From the NCBI GenBank assembly GCA_947455205.1, contig CANGNF010000012.1, positions 52,405-116,404 on the forward strand: a DNA stretch of 64,000 bases. The letters are read 5' to 3'. The stretch comes from Acetobacteraceae bacterium (GTDB lineage: Bacteria > Pseudomonadota > Alphaproteobacteria > Acetobacterales > Acetobacteraceae). The notes beneath the pieces were generated by a model. It searched no databases. It worked only from the letters and a program-made list of their open reading frames with translations, and had not been told where the DNA came from. The first letter of the stretch is position 1. The number at the start of each line of letters is the position of its first letter. Shown here in pieces: positions 1-9,240 of this stretch. The position numbers and the translations under genes are program-made.

Positions 1-45
1 GCGGCGGCCTTCCTGGCCGGGCCGGAGATGCGCGCCGAGGCTTGA
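1..45 (+). CDS. 3' end of an unidentified upstream gene (partial)
   Basis: The first frame is open from the window edge and ends at a TGA at 43-45, giving 14 residues rich in alanine that end PEMRAEA. It fits the C-terminus of a gene entering from the left, on the same strand as the following TTT receptor and 46 bases before it. Too short to assign a family. Confidence 0.4.
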   Translation, partial: AAAFLAGPEMRAEA

Positions 46-91
46 CCGCGCGGCGCCCTGCCGCAACATCGGCGTGCACAGGAGTTCATGC

Positions 92-1075
92 ATGCCGATC
101 ACCCGCCGCCTTGCCCTCGCCGCCGGCCTCGCGCTGCCCTCGCTGGCGCGGGCGCAGTCCTTCCCCAGCCGCACCGTGCGGATCATCGTGCCGATCGCCG
201 CCGGCGGCGCCAACGACCTGATCGCGCGGATGCTGGCGGAACGGCTGGCGCCGGTGCTGCATCAATCCGTGGTCGTGGAGAACCGGCCGGGCGCCGGCGG
301 CAATATCGGCGGCCAGGCGGTGGTGCAGGCCGAGAAGGATGGCCACACGCTGCTGCTGACCTCGGCCAATGTCATCACCGCCAATACCTACCTGTATGGC
401 GCGCGCATGCCCTTCGTGCCGCTGCGCGACCTGGCGCCGGTGACCACGGTGGGCAAGGGCACGCTGCTGATGGTGTGCAACAGCAATGCCCGCTTCCGCA
501 GCGCGGCGGAACTGCTGGCCCATGCCAAGGCCAACCCGGGCAAGCTCAGCATGGGGTCGTCCGGCACCGGCACCATCAGCCACCTGTACATGGAGAAGGT
601 GAAGCGCGCCGCGGGCGTGGACATCACCCATGTGCCGTATCGCGGCGGCGGGCCTGCCTTTGCCGACCTGCTGGCCGGCAATATCGACATCATGTTCGAC
701 GTGATCCCGGCCATGCTGCCGCATATCCGCGAGGGCCGCTTCCGCCCGCTGCTGGCCGGCAGCGCCAAGCGGATCGACTACGTGCCGGAGTTGCGCGAGG
801 TGCCGGGCATGGACGAAGTGCTGCCGGGCAAGGGGATCGACGCGCTGAACTTCTGGTGCATGCTGGCGCCGGGCGGCACGCCGGCGCCGGTGCTGGCGCA
901 GCTGAACCAGGCTGTCGGCGACCTGCTGCGGGGCGAGGAGCTGAAGCGCAAGCTGCTGGACCTGACCATCCTGGCGGCGCCGGATGCCTCGCCGGAAGCC
1001 TTCGGCGCCTTCTGGCGGGCGCAGGATTCGGTGTGGAAGGAACTGGTGGTCGAGTCCGGCGCGACGGCGGAGTGA
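92..1075 (+). CDS. TctC/Bug-family tripartite tricarboxylate (TTT) receptor, orphan
   Basis: Periplasmic solute-binding protein of 327 residues. The ATG at 92 is chosen because AGGAG lies 7 bases upstream and the product then starts with a typical export signal (RR, hydrophobic core, cleavage near ARAQ). Bug-family hallmarks are visible: a VRIIVP strand with a glycine-rich AAGGANDL loop near the mature N-terminus, VVENRPGAGGNIG, and VPYRGGGPAF in the second lobe. These proteins capture carboxylates or related small organic ligands for a TctAB membrane pair, but no tctA or tctB lies in this window. The creatininase-family gene starts 5 bases downstream, so the receptor may supply or sense its substrate. 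The ligand cannot be told from sequence. Confidence 0.9.
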   Translation: MPITRRLALAAGLALPSLARAQSFPSRTVRIIVPIAAGGANDLIARMLAERLAPVLHQSVVVENRPGAGGNIGGQAVVQAEKDGHTLLLTSANVITANTYLYGARMPFVPLRDLAPVTTVGKGTLLMVCNSNARFRSAAELLAHAKANPGKLSMGSSGTGTISHLYMEKVKRAAGVDITHVPYRGGGPAFADLLAGNIDIMFDVIPAMLPHIREGRFRPLLAGSAKRIDYVPELREVPGMDEVLPGKGIDALNFWCMLAPGGTPAPVLAQLNQAVGDLLRGEELKRKLLDLTILAAPDASPEAFGAFWRAQDSVWKELVVESGATAE

Positions 1076-1080
1076 GCGTG

Positions 1081-1839
1081 ATGACGCATGAGTGGATGAA
1101 GCTGACCGCCGAGGAACTGCGGGCCAAGGCGGCGGCGGATGCGCTGGTGATCGTGCCGGTCGCCAGCCTGGAGCAGCACGGGCCACACCTGGGCACCGGC
1201 GTGGACATTGTCTGCGCCACGGGCGTGGCCGAGGCGGTGGCGTCGCGCATGGTGGCGGCGGGGCAGCAGGTGGTGGTGACGCCCTGCGCCTGGGCCGGGC
1301 TGGCCGAGCACCATATGAGCTTCGGTGGCACGGTCTCCCTGGAGTTCGACGAGTTCCGCGCGGTGCTGCGGGGCATCGTGCGGTCGGCGGCGCGCTGCGG
1401 CTTCAAGCGCGTGTTCCTGCTGAACGGCCATGGCGGCAATGCCGAGGCGGTGGGCGTCTGCGCCATGGAGTTCCAGCGCGACCTGGGCGTGCGTGTCGGC
1501 GCCGGCACCTACTGGCACCTGGTGGAGGACGCCTTCGCCCCGGTGCTGGATAAGCAGCCGGGCGTGATGCATGCCTGCGAGGCCGAGACCAGCCTGGTGA
1601 TGGCGCTGGCCCCTGACCTGCTGCGGCCGGAGCGGCTGGCCGAGGCGCATGGCCCGTTCAGCACGCGGGTGGAGGGGCAGCCCTCGGCGCTGCTGATGCG
1701 GCGCTCCTTCAAGGAAGTCTCGCCGAGCGGTGTCATCGGCGATGCGCGGCCGGCGACGGCGGCGAAGGGCGAGAAGCTGCTGGCGATTGCCGGCGAGCGG
1801 ATCGCGACGATGCTGGCCAACCCGCGGCTTTGGGCTTGA
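1081..1839 (+). CDS. creatininase-family amidohydrolase
   Basis: A 252-residue metal-dependent amidohydrolase fold. The metal-site motif LEQHGPHLGTGVD is close to the N-terminus and LLNGHGGN lies mid-protein, both standard for creatininase/MftE-type proteins, which cleave cyclic or linear amides. The ATG at 1081 is 5 bases after the TTT receptor stop, so the two are probably cotranscribed. The next gene is a hydantoinase/oxoprolinase-type fusion, another enzyme of cyclic amide opening, which makes a lactam or cyclic ureide substrate plausible. Real creatininase activity is not implied because the family is functionally broad. Confidence 0.85.
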   Translation: MTHEWMKLTAEELRAKAAADALVIVPVASLEQHGPHLGTGVDIVCATGVAEAVASRMVAAGQQVVVTPCAWAGLAEHHMSFGGTVSLEFDEFRAVLRGIVRSAARCGFKRVFLLNGHGGNAEAVGVCAMEFQRDLGVRVGAGTYWHLVEDAFAPVLDKQPGVMHACEAETSLVMALAPDLLRPERLAEAHGPFSTRVEGQPSALLMRRSFKEVSPSGVIGDARPATAAKGEKLLAIAGERIATMLANPRLWA

Positions 1840-1873
1840 GCGCCGGGGCCGGCCGGCCCTAGCCTTGCGGCGG

Positions 1874-1896
1874 CACGGCGCTTGCGTAGCGCCGTG
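1874..1896 (+). promoter_or_regulatory. 9 bp perfect hairpin upstream of the hyuAB fusion
   Basis: CACGGCGCT at 1874-1882 pairs perfectly with AGCGCCGTG at 1888-1896 around a 5-base loop, ending 21 bases before the ATG at 1918. There is no T-run after it, so it is a weak terminator candidate. It could shape the leader of the downstream message or separate expression of the first two genes from the fusion. Confidence 0.45.
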
Positions 1897-1917
1897 TGTC
1901 CGCCGGAAGGGGAAGAC

Positions 1918-4900
1918 ATGGCCGCCGATCCTGCAACCGCCCGCTACCGGCTTGGCTTCGATATCGGGGGCACCTTCACCGATTTCGTGCTGCTGGATGC
2001 CACGACCGGCGCCATTCGCCTGCACAAATGCCTGACAACGCCGCAGGACCCGGCGGATGGCGCGCTGGAGGGCATTGCCGCCGTCTGCGCCGCCGCCGGT
2101 ATCTCGGTGGCCGAGGTGGGCGAGTTGCTGCACGGCACCACGCTGGTGACCAATGCGCTGATCGAGCGCCACGGCGCCCAGCTGGGGCTGCTGACCACGC
2201 GCGGCTTCCGCGACGTGCTGGAGTTCGGCATCGAGCAGCGCTACGACATCTACGACCTGTTCCTGAAATTCCCGGACCCGCTGGTGCCGCGCCGCCGCCG
2301 GTTGGAGATCACCGAGCGCCTGGCCTATGACGGCCGCGTGCTGGAGCCGCTGGACGAGGCGGCGGTGCGGGCCGAGGGCGCGCGCCTGGTGGCCGAGGGC
2401 TGCACCGCGATTGCCGTGGTGTTCCTGCACAGCTACGCCAATCCTGCGCATGAGCAGGCGGCCGGGCGCATCCTGCGGGAGGCGTTTCCAGGCATCAGCG
2501 TTTCGCTGAGCAGCGAGGTCGCGCCGGAAATCCGTGAGTATGAGCGTTGCGCGACCACCTGCGCCAATGCCTTCGTGCAACCGCTGATGGACCGCTACAT
2601 CGGCCGCCTGTTGCGGGAACTGGAGGCGCAGGGCTTCGCCGGCACGCTGCGGCTGATGCAGAGCGATGGCGGGCTGTGTGCGCCTGAGGTTGCGCGTGCC
2701 TTCCCGATCCGCCTGCTGGAAAGCGGGCCGGCCGGCGGTGCGTTGGCGACGGTGCTGTTCGCGCGGGAAGCCGGGCTGCCGGATGCGATTGCCTTCGACA
2801 TGGGCGGTACCACGGCCAAATGCGCGATGATCGAGGGCGGGCGCGCCGCTGTGGCGCCGATGATGGAAGCGGCGCGGGTGCATCGCTTCAAGCGTGGCTC
2901 TGGCCTGCCGATCAAGTCGCCGGTGGTGGACATGATCGAGATCGGCGCCGGCGGCGGCAGCATAGCGTCGTTGGATGAGACCGGGTTGCTGAAGGTGGGG
3001 CCGCGCAGTGCCGGCGCCGCGCCGGGGCCGGCCTGCTATGGCCAGGGCGGGCTGGACGCCACGGTAACCGACGCCAACCTGCTGCTGGGCTACTACGACC
3101 CCGGCTTCTTCCTGGGCGGCACCATGGCGCTGGACAAGCCGGCGGCGGAAGCGGCGCTGGCGCGGCTGGGGGGCAAGCTCGGCCTGCCGGCGATGGAGGC
3201 GGCGGCCGGCATCCACGCCGTGGTCTGCGAGGCGATGGCCGGCGCCGCGCGCGTGCACCTGGTGGAGAAGGGCAAGGACCCGCGCGGCTATGCGATGGTC
3301 GCCTTCGGTGGTGCCGGGCCGGCGCATGCGGCGGATGTCGCGCGCATCCTGGGCATTGGGCAGGTGCTGATTCCGCCGGCGAGCGGCGCGGCTTCGGCGC
3401 TGGGCTTCCTGGCCGCGCCCTTGGCGTTTGAGCAGTCCCGCAGTGCGTTGACGCCGTTAGGCGCCGCGACGGATTGGGCGGTGGCGAATGCCGCACTGGC
3501 GGAGCTGGAGGCGCAGGCGCGCGGCCGGCTGCGTGTGGCCGGTGCCGCGGATGCCAGCGTGGGCGTGGAGCGCAGCGCGGAGATGCGCCTGGCCGGGCAG
3601 TTGCACCAGATTGCGGTGCCGCTGCCCGACGGCGCGCTTTCCGCCGCCAGCCTGCCACTGCTGACCGAGGCCTTCGCCGAGACCTACCGCACGCTGTACA
3701 CGCGGGTGGTCGAGGGCACGGAGATCGAGATCCTGTCCTTCCGCGTGCGGGCAAGCGCGCCGGAGCCGAAGATTGCGCTGTCCGGCGCTGTTGCCGGAGA
3801 CACCGCGGGCGCGGCGCTGAAGGGGCGGCGGCCGGCCTACTTCAACGGCAGCTTCCACGATACCCCGGTGTACGACCGCTACGCGCTGGCGCCGGGCGAG
3901 ACGGTGCCGGGGCCGGCGATCATCGAGGAGCGCGAGGCGACGACGATCATCGCGCCGGGCGACAGCGTGACGGTGGACGCCGCGCGGAACCTGCGGATTT
4001 CGGTCGCCGCGGCGCGGGCGGCGGAGGCGCTGGTGACGCCGGGCATGGCGCTGGAGGAGGCGAAGGCGCGGATCGAGGCGGACCCGATCGGGCTGGAGAT
4101 CATGTGGTCGCGGCTGATCTCCATTGTCGAGGAGATGTGGCAGACGGTGTGCCGCACCGCCTATTCGCTGATCATCTCGGAGAGCCAGGATTTCGCCAAC
4201 GAGATCCTGGACCCCAGCGGCAATCCGCTGGCGCATTCGCCGCGGGCGATGCCGCTGTTCAACCTGACGCTGACGCGCTGCGTGCAGGCGTTGCTGGAGT
4301 TCTTCCCGCCGGAGACGCTGTCGCCGGGCGATGTGCTGGTGACGAATGATCCCTGGCTCTGTGCCGGGCATCTGTTCGACATCGCGCTGGTGACGCCGGT
4401 GTTCCGGGAAGGCAGGCTGGTGGCGCTGATGGGCACCGTTGGCCATGTCAGCGATATCGGCGGGGTGAAGGACCCGAATGCGGCGCGCGAGCTGTTCGAC
4501 GAGGGCGTGCTGATTCCGCCGATGAAGCTGTACAGCGCGGGCAAGCCGGACAAGTCGTTGCTGCGGCTGCTGCACAGCAATGTCCGCAACCCCGACCAGG
4601 TGCTGGGCGATGTGGAGAGCATGGTGACCGCGAATGCGCTGGGCGCGCAGCGGCTGCTTTCCTTCATGGCCGAGTATGGCTTGCAGGACCTGGCCGCGCT
4701 GGCTGCCGTGGTGCAGGGCCGCAGCGAGGCGGCGACGCGCGCGGCCATCCGCGCCGTGCCGGATGGCGTTTATGAGAGCGAGATCGAGAACCGGCCGGTG
4801 GGTACCGAGCTGCTGCGCTTCAAGGTGCGCGTGCACAAGGCCGGCGAAACCATTCATATCGAGCATGTCGACCCGCCGCCGGAAGTGCCGCGCGGTGGGG

Positions 4901-5796
4901 TGAACTGCACGATGAACGTGACGGCGGCGCATTCCAGCTACCCCGTGAAGTGCATGCTGACGCCGAATGTGCGCGGCAATGCCGGCTGCTACGCGCCGTT
5001 GAGCGTGACAGCGCCGCCGCATTCGTCGTTGAACTGCGACCCGCCGGCGGCGGTGGCGTATCGCACGCGGATCAGCTGGTGGCTGGGGCCGAACCTGTAT
5101 CGCGCGCTGGCGCCAGCGATACCGGACAAGGTGCAGGCGTTTACCGGCATGCCGAAGGCGTTCGGCTTCTATGGCCGCAACATCCAGGGGCGCGTGGCGA
5201 GCGACCATTTCTTCATGGGCGGCGGGCAGGGCGCGAGCCAGCGGCAGGATGGCAAGAGCGGGCTGCTGTTCCCGACCTCGGCGGCGAATACGCCGGTGGA
5301 ACTGCTGGAAAGCCGGATGCCCGTGCTGATTTTGGAGAAGGGGTTGGCGGCGGATAGCGGCGGTGCCGGCAAGCGGCGCGGCGGGCTTGGCCAGCGCATG
5401 CGGGCGCGGCGGCTGGAGAGTGGCGCCGAGCCGATCAGCGTCGGGCTGTTTCCGGAGGGCCATGGCATTCATGTGCAGGGGCTGTTCGGCGGGCAGCCCG
5501 GTGGCGGCGCCATCGGCATCGTCAAGCGGCCGGGGGCGGAGCCGCACAACGTGACCACCGGCGAGATGGTCGCGCTGACCGACAACGCCATCGAGATCGA
5601 TGCGACGATCGCCGGCGGCAGCGGCTTCGGCCCGGCGCGGGAACGCGCGCTGGAGGATATCGCCGCCGACCTGGAGGATGGCTACATCACGCCTGATGGT
5701 GCGGTGCGCGACTATGGCTGCGTGCTGGGGGCGGATGGCCGGTTGGATGTTGCGGCGACGCTGCGCCAGCGCGCGCTGACCACGACGGGGGGCTGA
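1918..5796 (+). CDS. HyuA-HyuB fusion, hydantoinase/5-oxoprolinase family
   Basis: A 1292-residue protein joining both subunits of an ATP-dependent hydantoinase/oxoprolinase. The HyuA half (about residues 8-700) begins with the nucleotide-binding loop DIGGTFTD and has the second phosphate loop FDMGGTTAK. The HyuB half starts near residue 722 (DPIGLEIMWSRL). The ATG at 1918 follows a purine-rich GGAAGGGGAAG stretch. Eukaryotic and some bacterial 5-oxoprolinases have this single-chain layout and length, but from memory those carry DRGGTFTD, so N-methylhydantoinase-like or another cyclic-amide specificity is equally possible. It is followed 3 bases later by a peptide-type ABC transporter and, further on, by gamma-glutamyltransferase. 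Confidence 0.9.
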   Translation: MAADPATARYRLGFDIGGTFTDFVLLDATTGAIRLHKCLTTPQDPADGALEGIAAVCAAAGISVAEVGELLHGTTLVTNALIERHGAQLGLLTTRGFRDVLEFGIEQRYDIYDLFLKFPDPLVPRRRRLEITERLAYDGRVLEPLDEAAVRAEGARLVAEGCTAIAVVFLHSYANPAHEQAAGRILREAFPGISVSLSSEVAPEIREYERCATTCANAFVQPLMDRYIGRLLRELEAQGFAGTLRLMQSDGGLCAPEVARAFPIRLLESGPAGGALATVLFAREAGLPDAIAFDMGGTTAKCAMIEGGRAAVAPMMEAARVHRFKRGSGLPIKSPVVDMIEIGAGGGSIASLDETGLLKVGPRSAGAAPGPACYGQGGLDATVTDANLLLGYYDPGFFLGGTMALDKPAAEAALARLGGKLGLPAMEAAAGIHAVVCEAMAGAARVHLVEKGKDPRGYAMVAFGGAGPAHAADVARILGIGQVLIPPASGAASALGFLAAPLAFEQSRSALTPLGAATDWAVANAALAELEAQARGRLRVAGAADASVGVERSAEMRLAGQLHQIAVPLPDGALSAASLPLLTEAFAETYRTLYTRVVEGTEIEILSFRVRASAPEPKIALSGAVAGDTAGAALKGRRPAYFNGSFHDTPVYDRYALAPGETVPGPAIIEEREATTIIAPGDSVTVDAARNLRISVAAARAAEALVTPGMALEEAKARIEADPIGLEIMWSRLISIVEEMWQTVCRTAYSLIISESQDFANEILDPSGNPLAHSPRAMPLFNLTLTRCVQALLEFFPPETLSPGDVLVTNDPWLCAGHLFDIALVTPVFREGRLVALMGTVGHVSDIGGVKDPNAARELFDEGVLIPPMKLYSAGKPDKSLLRLLHSNVRNPDQVLGDVESMVTANALGAQRLLSFMAEYGLQDLAALAAVVQGRSEAATRAAIRAVPDGVYESEIENRPVGTELLRFKVRVHKAGETIHIEHVDPPPEVPRGGVNCTMNVTAAHSSYPVKCMLTPNVRGNAGCYAPLSVTAPPHSSLNCDPPAAVAYRTRISWWLGPNLYRALAPAIPDKVQAFTGMPKAFGFYGRNIQGRVASDHFFMGGGQGASQRQDGKSGLLFPTSAANTPVELLESRMPVLILEKGLAADSGGAGKRRGGLGQRMRARRLESGAEPISVGLFPEGHGIHVQGLFGGQPGGGAIGIVKRPGAEPHNVTTGEMVALTDNAIEIDATIAGGSGFGPARERALEDIAADLEDGYITPDGAVRDYGCVLGADGRLDVAATLRQRALTTTGG

Positions 5797-5799
5797 GCG

Positions 5800-7374
5800 A
5801 TGAACGCGACACGACGTGCGGTGCTGGCGGGTGCGGTACTGGCGCCCTGGCAGGCGATGGGCTTCGAGCGCGAGGGCGGGCGCAAGGTGCTGGTGTTCTC
5901 CGGCAACCAGGCGGTGCCGGTGCTGGACCCGCATGTGCGCTACGACTGGTCCACGCGCATGATCCAGCAGGGCGTGTACGACGCGTTGCTGAAGTATGTC
6001 GGCGACCCCCCGCGGATCGTGCCCTGGCTGGCCGAGCGGTATGAGGCCAGCGCCGACGGGCTGACCTATACCTTCCACCTGGCGGCGAACGCGACCTTCC
6101 ACAACGGCGACGCGGTGGACGCGGAAGCGGTGCGGTTTTCCTTCGAGCGTGGGTTGAAGCTGAACGCCGGCATCGCCTGGATGCTGAAGGACTTCCTGAA
6201 GCCGGAGAAGATCGTCGCGGTGGATGCGCGCACCGTGCGCTTCACGCTGGAACGGCCGTTTGCGCCGTTCATCAGCTATGTGCCGTGGTGGTACATCGTG
6301 AACCCGAAGCAGGTGCTGGCGAATGTCAGCGAGGGCGACTACGGCCGCAAGTGGCTGGCCGAGAATGCCGCGGGGTCCGGCCCGTTCAAGCTGCGGCGGT
6401 TCGACGGCAACAGCCTGGTGCACATGGACACGCACGCGGCCTACTGGAAGGGCTGGCCGATGGGCGAGGCCAACCGGCTGGCGGGCGCGATCTTCCGCAT
6501 CGTGCGCGAGGCGGCGCCGCGCCGCGCCGGGCTGCAGCGACGCGAGATCGACGTCATCACCAACATGTCGCCGGATGACATGGAGCAGTTGGCGAAGCTG
6601 CCGGGCATCAGGAATGAGGACCACGCCGGCTTCACCACCTTCGGCATCAAGTTCAACTGCCAGGCCGGGCCGACCGCGGATGTGAACCTGCGCAAGGCGA
6701 TCGCGCACGCCATGGACTACGACGCGCTGATCGCTATCCACAACGGCGGCGCGCGGCTGATGGACAGCCCGTTTCCGCCGGGGATGGAGAGCCATATCAG
6801 CGTGCCGGGCATACCGCGGAAGGACCTGGACAAGGCCAGGCAGTTCCTGGCGCAGAGCAGGGTCCCGAATGGCGGGATCGAGCTTGAGTACGTGCATGTG
6901 CAGGGGCTGGAAGATCCGCGGCGGATTGGGCTGGCGCTGCTGGACAGCCTGCGGCCGCTGAACATCCGGCTCAACATCGTGGGGCAGCCCTGGACCACGA
7001 TGGTGGCGCGCGGGTCCAAGGCGGAGACGGCGCCGAACATGACCAGCGTGTACGTGACGCCGGTGGGGACGGACCCCGACACGGTTGCCTACCAGTACCA
7101 CCGCGAAAGCTGGGGCCTGTACTACGGCATGTCGCACTACGAGAACCCCGAGGTGTGGCGCATGATCGGCGAAGCCCGCGGCATGGTGGACAAGCCGGCG
7201 CGGCTGGCGATGTACGCCGAGATTCAGCGCCGCATCGTGGGTGACCAGCCGGAGATCTTCGGCATGATCCCGAACCGCACCTGGGCGATGCGCGACTACG
7301 TCAAGGGCTTCCAGTTCAGCCCCATCCGCTTTACCGGCGAGGTTGATCTCTACCCGATGTGGATCGACGCGTGA
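5800..7374 (+). CDS. dipeptide/oligopeptide-type ABC transporter substrate-binding protein (SBP_bac_5)
   Basis: A 524-residue family-5 solute-binding protein (DppA/OppA/GsiB type). The N-terminus has a short twin-arginine-like export signal (TRRAVLAGAVL). Typical family features are the LDPHVRYDW segment, LAERYEAS followed by LTYTFHL, and RKAIAHAMDYDAL near the middle. It begins 3 bases after the hyuAB stop and is followed by two permeases and two ATPases in tight overlaps, so it forms one importer operon. Likely ligands are peptides or peptide-like amides; glutathione or gamma-glutamyl compounds are an inference from the neighbouring gamma-glutamyltransferase. Confidence 0.92.
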   Translation: MNATRRAVLAGAVLAPWQAMGFEREGGRKVLVFSGNQAVPVLDPHVRYDWSTRMIQQGVYDALLKYVGDPPRIVPWLAERYEASADGLTYTFHLAANATFHNGDAVDAEAVRFSFERGLKLNAGIAWMLKDFLKPEKIVAVDARTVRFTLERPFAPFISYVPWWYIVNPKQVLANVSEGDYGRKWLAENAAGSGPFKLRRFDGNSLVHMDTHAAYWKGWPMGEANRLAGAIFRIVREAAPRRAGLQRREIDVITNMSPDDMEQLAKLPGIRNEDHAGFTTFGIKFNCQAGPTADVNLRKAIAHAMDYDALIAIHNGGARLMDSPFPPGMESHISVPGIPRKDLDKARQFLAQSRVPNGGIELEYVHVQGLEDPRRIGLALLDSLRPLNIRLNIVGQPWTTMVARGSKAETAPNMTSVYVTPVGTDPDTVAYQYHRESWGLYYGMSHYENPEVWRMIGEARGMVDKPARLAMYAEIQRRIVGDQPEIFGMIPNRTWAMRDYVKGFQFSPIRFTGEVDLYPMWIDA

Positions 7375-7375
7375 C

Positions 7376-8386
7376 GTGATAGCCGCCTACGTCGCGCGGC
7401 GGCTGGCGCTGGCGGGCGTCATGCTGTTCGGCCTGGTCTGCCTGACCTTCGTCATCGCCAATGTCGCGCCTTCGGACCCCGCGGCGTTGGCGGCGGGGCC
7501 AGATGCGGGTCGCAGCCAGATTGAGCAGGCGCGGCGCGACTACGGGTTGGACAAGCCGCTGCCGGAGCAGTTCCTTCGGTACGTCGGCGACCTGCTGCAT
7601 GGCGAGTTCGGCCGCAGCGTGGCGACGGGGCGCTCGGTGGGGCGCGACCTGGCGCGGTACTTCCCCGCGACGCTGGAATTGTGCCTGGTGGCGATGAGCA
7701 TCGGGCTGGTGGTGGGCATTCCGCTCGGCATGCTTTCCGCGCTGTTCAAGGACCGCTGGTTGGACCATGTGACGCGGATCTTCGCGGTCTCCGGCATCGC
7801 CTTGCCGCCGTTCTGGTTCGGGCTGTTGCTGCAGCTGGGGTTTGCCACCTGGCTCGGCTGGCTGCCGACCAGCGGGCGGCTGGGCGTGGCGACGGAACCG
7901 CCGGAGCCGATAACCGGCATGCTGCTGCTGGACAGCCTGCTGCGGGGCGACCTGGCGCTGTTCCAGGAGTGCGCGGGCTACATCATCCTGCCGGCGCTGG
8001 TGCTGTCGCTGCCGTGCCTGGCCAGCATCCTGCGCGTCAATCGCAGCGAGATGGTGGAGTGCCTGCGCGCCGACTACCTCACTGCCGCGCGGGCGCATGG
8101 CACGGTGCCCTGGCGCCTGGTGGCGGTGCATGCGCTGAAGAACGCCATGCTGCCGACGCTGGCGATCATCGGGCTGCGCTGGGGCTGGATGATGAGCAGC
8201 ACGGTGCTGGTGGAGACGGTGTTCGACTGGCCGGGGACCGGGCTCTACGCGGTGTCCTCGGCCATCGCCGGGGACTTCAAGCCGGTGATGGGCGTGACCT
8301 TGATCGTCGGGCTGAACTTCATGCTGGCCAACTTGGTGGTGGATTTGCTGTACGGCGTGCTCGACCGGCGGCTGCGCGACGCATGA
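7376..8386 (+). CDS. DppB-type ABC transporter permease
   Basis: Inner-membrane permease of 336 residues. The GTG at 7376, one base after the SBP stop, gives the usual DppB beginning (IAAYVARRLALAG then a hydrophobic helix). A longer reading from 7343 is possible but adds a non-family N-terminus. Several membrane segments are evident, and the EAA-type loop that contacts the ATPase reads DYLTAARAHG. Partner of the next gene, which it overlaps by 4 bases. Confidence 0.92.
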   Translation: MIAAYVARRLALAGVMLFGLVCLTFVIANVAPSDPAALAAGPDAGRSQIEQARRDYGLDKPLPEQFLRYVGDLLHGEFGRSVATGRSVGRDLARYFPATLELCLVAMSIGLVVGIPLGMLSALFKDRWLDHVTRIFAVSGIALPPFWFGLLLQLGFATWLGWLPTSGRLGVATEPPEPITGMLLLDSLLRGDLALFQECAGYIILPALVLSLPCLASILRVNRSEMVECLRADYLTAARAHGTVPWRLVAVHALKNAMLPTLAIIGLRWGWMMSSTVLVETVFDWPGTGLYAVSSAIAGDFKPVMGVTLIVGLNFMLANLVVDLLYGVLDRRLRDA

Positions 8387-9240
8387 TGGGCCGCCGCACG
8401 CGCCTCGCGCTCTGGCAACTCAGGCGCAGCTTTTCGTCCATGCTCGGGCTGGGGCTGGTGGCGGGCATCGTGCTGCTGGCGCTGCTGGGGCCGTGGATCG
8501 TGCCCTACCCGGATGACGTGGCCGGCGCGGTGAACATCGCGGGCAAGCTGAAGCCGCCGAGCGCTGCGCATTGGTTCGGCACCGATGAGGTCGGCAACGA
8601 CATCCTGACGCGCGTCATCATCGGCGCGCGGCTGTCGCTGCTGGTGGGCGTGGGGATCACGCTGGCGGCGGCCTGCATCGGCGTGCCGCTCGGCATCCTT
8701 GCGGGCACCGCGGGTGGCGTGGTGCGGGAAGCGGTGATGCGGGTGACCGACCTGTTCCTTTCCGTGCCCGGCCTGGTGCTGGCCATTGCGCTGGTGGCGG
8801 CGCTGGGGCCTGGCATCGTCAACGCCATGGTGGCGCTGGTGCTGGTGTGGTGGCCTGGCTATGTGCGGCTGGCCGAGGCCAAGGCGCTGTCGCTGCGGGA
8901 AGAGCCGTTCATCGAGGCGGCGCGCGTCGCTGGTGCCTCGCGGTTTCGCATCCTGTGGCGGCATGTGCTGCCGAACAGCCTGTCGCCGATCATCGTCAAG
9001 ATGAGCATGGATGTGGGGCAGGCCATCCTGGCCGTTGCGTCGCTGGGCTTCCTTGGCCTCGGGGCGAAGCCGCCAACGCCGGAATGGGGGGCGATGATCT
9101 CCATTGCGCGCGGCTATCTGCCGGATTGGTGGTGGTACGCGATCTGCCCGGGCGCCTTCATCTACGCCAGCGTGCTCGGCTTCAACCTGCTGGGGGATGG
9201 GCTGCGCGACATCCTGGACCCGCGGAGCAACCGCGGATGA
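8383..9240 (+). CDS. DppC-type ABC transporter permease
   Basis: Second permease of the importer, 285 residues from the ATG at 8383 (a second ATG at 8386 would give 284). It has the DppC family opening with one long hydrophobic helix, the HWFGTDEVGNDILTR motif and the EAA loop FIEAARVAGAS. The start overlaps the DppB-type stop and its own stop overlaps the next start (ATGA), which implies translational coupling. Confidence 0.92.
   Translation: MMGRRTRLALWQLRRSFSSMLGLGLVAGIVLLALLGPWIVPYPDDVAGAVNIAGKLKPPSAAHWFGTDEVGNDILTRVIIGARLSLLVGVGITLAAACIGVPLGILAGTAGGVVREAVMRVTDLFLSVPGLVLAIALVAALGPGIVNAMVALVLVWWPGYVRLAEAKALSLREEPFIEAARVAGASRFRILWRHVLPNSLSPIIVKMSMDVGQAILAVASLGFLGLGAKPPTPEWGAMISIARGYLPDWWWYAICPGAFIYASVLGFNLLGDGLRDILDPRSNRG

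Noticed and set aside
778..3327. An 849-residue minus-strand frame across creatininase and hyuA
   Set aside because: Same kind of shadow; both forward genes have clear motifs.
3457..7137. A 1226-residue open frame on the minus strand across hyuAB and the SBP gene
   Set aside because: High-GC shadow of real forward genes: composition is arginine/histidine-rich, with no recognisable domain.
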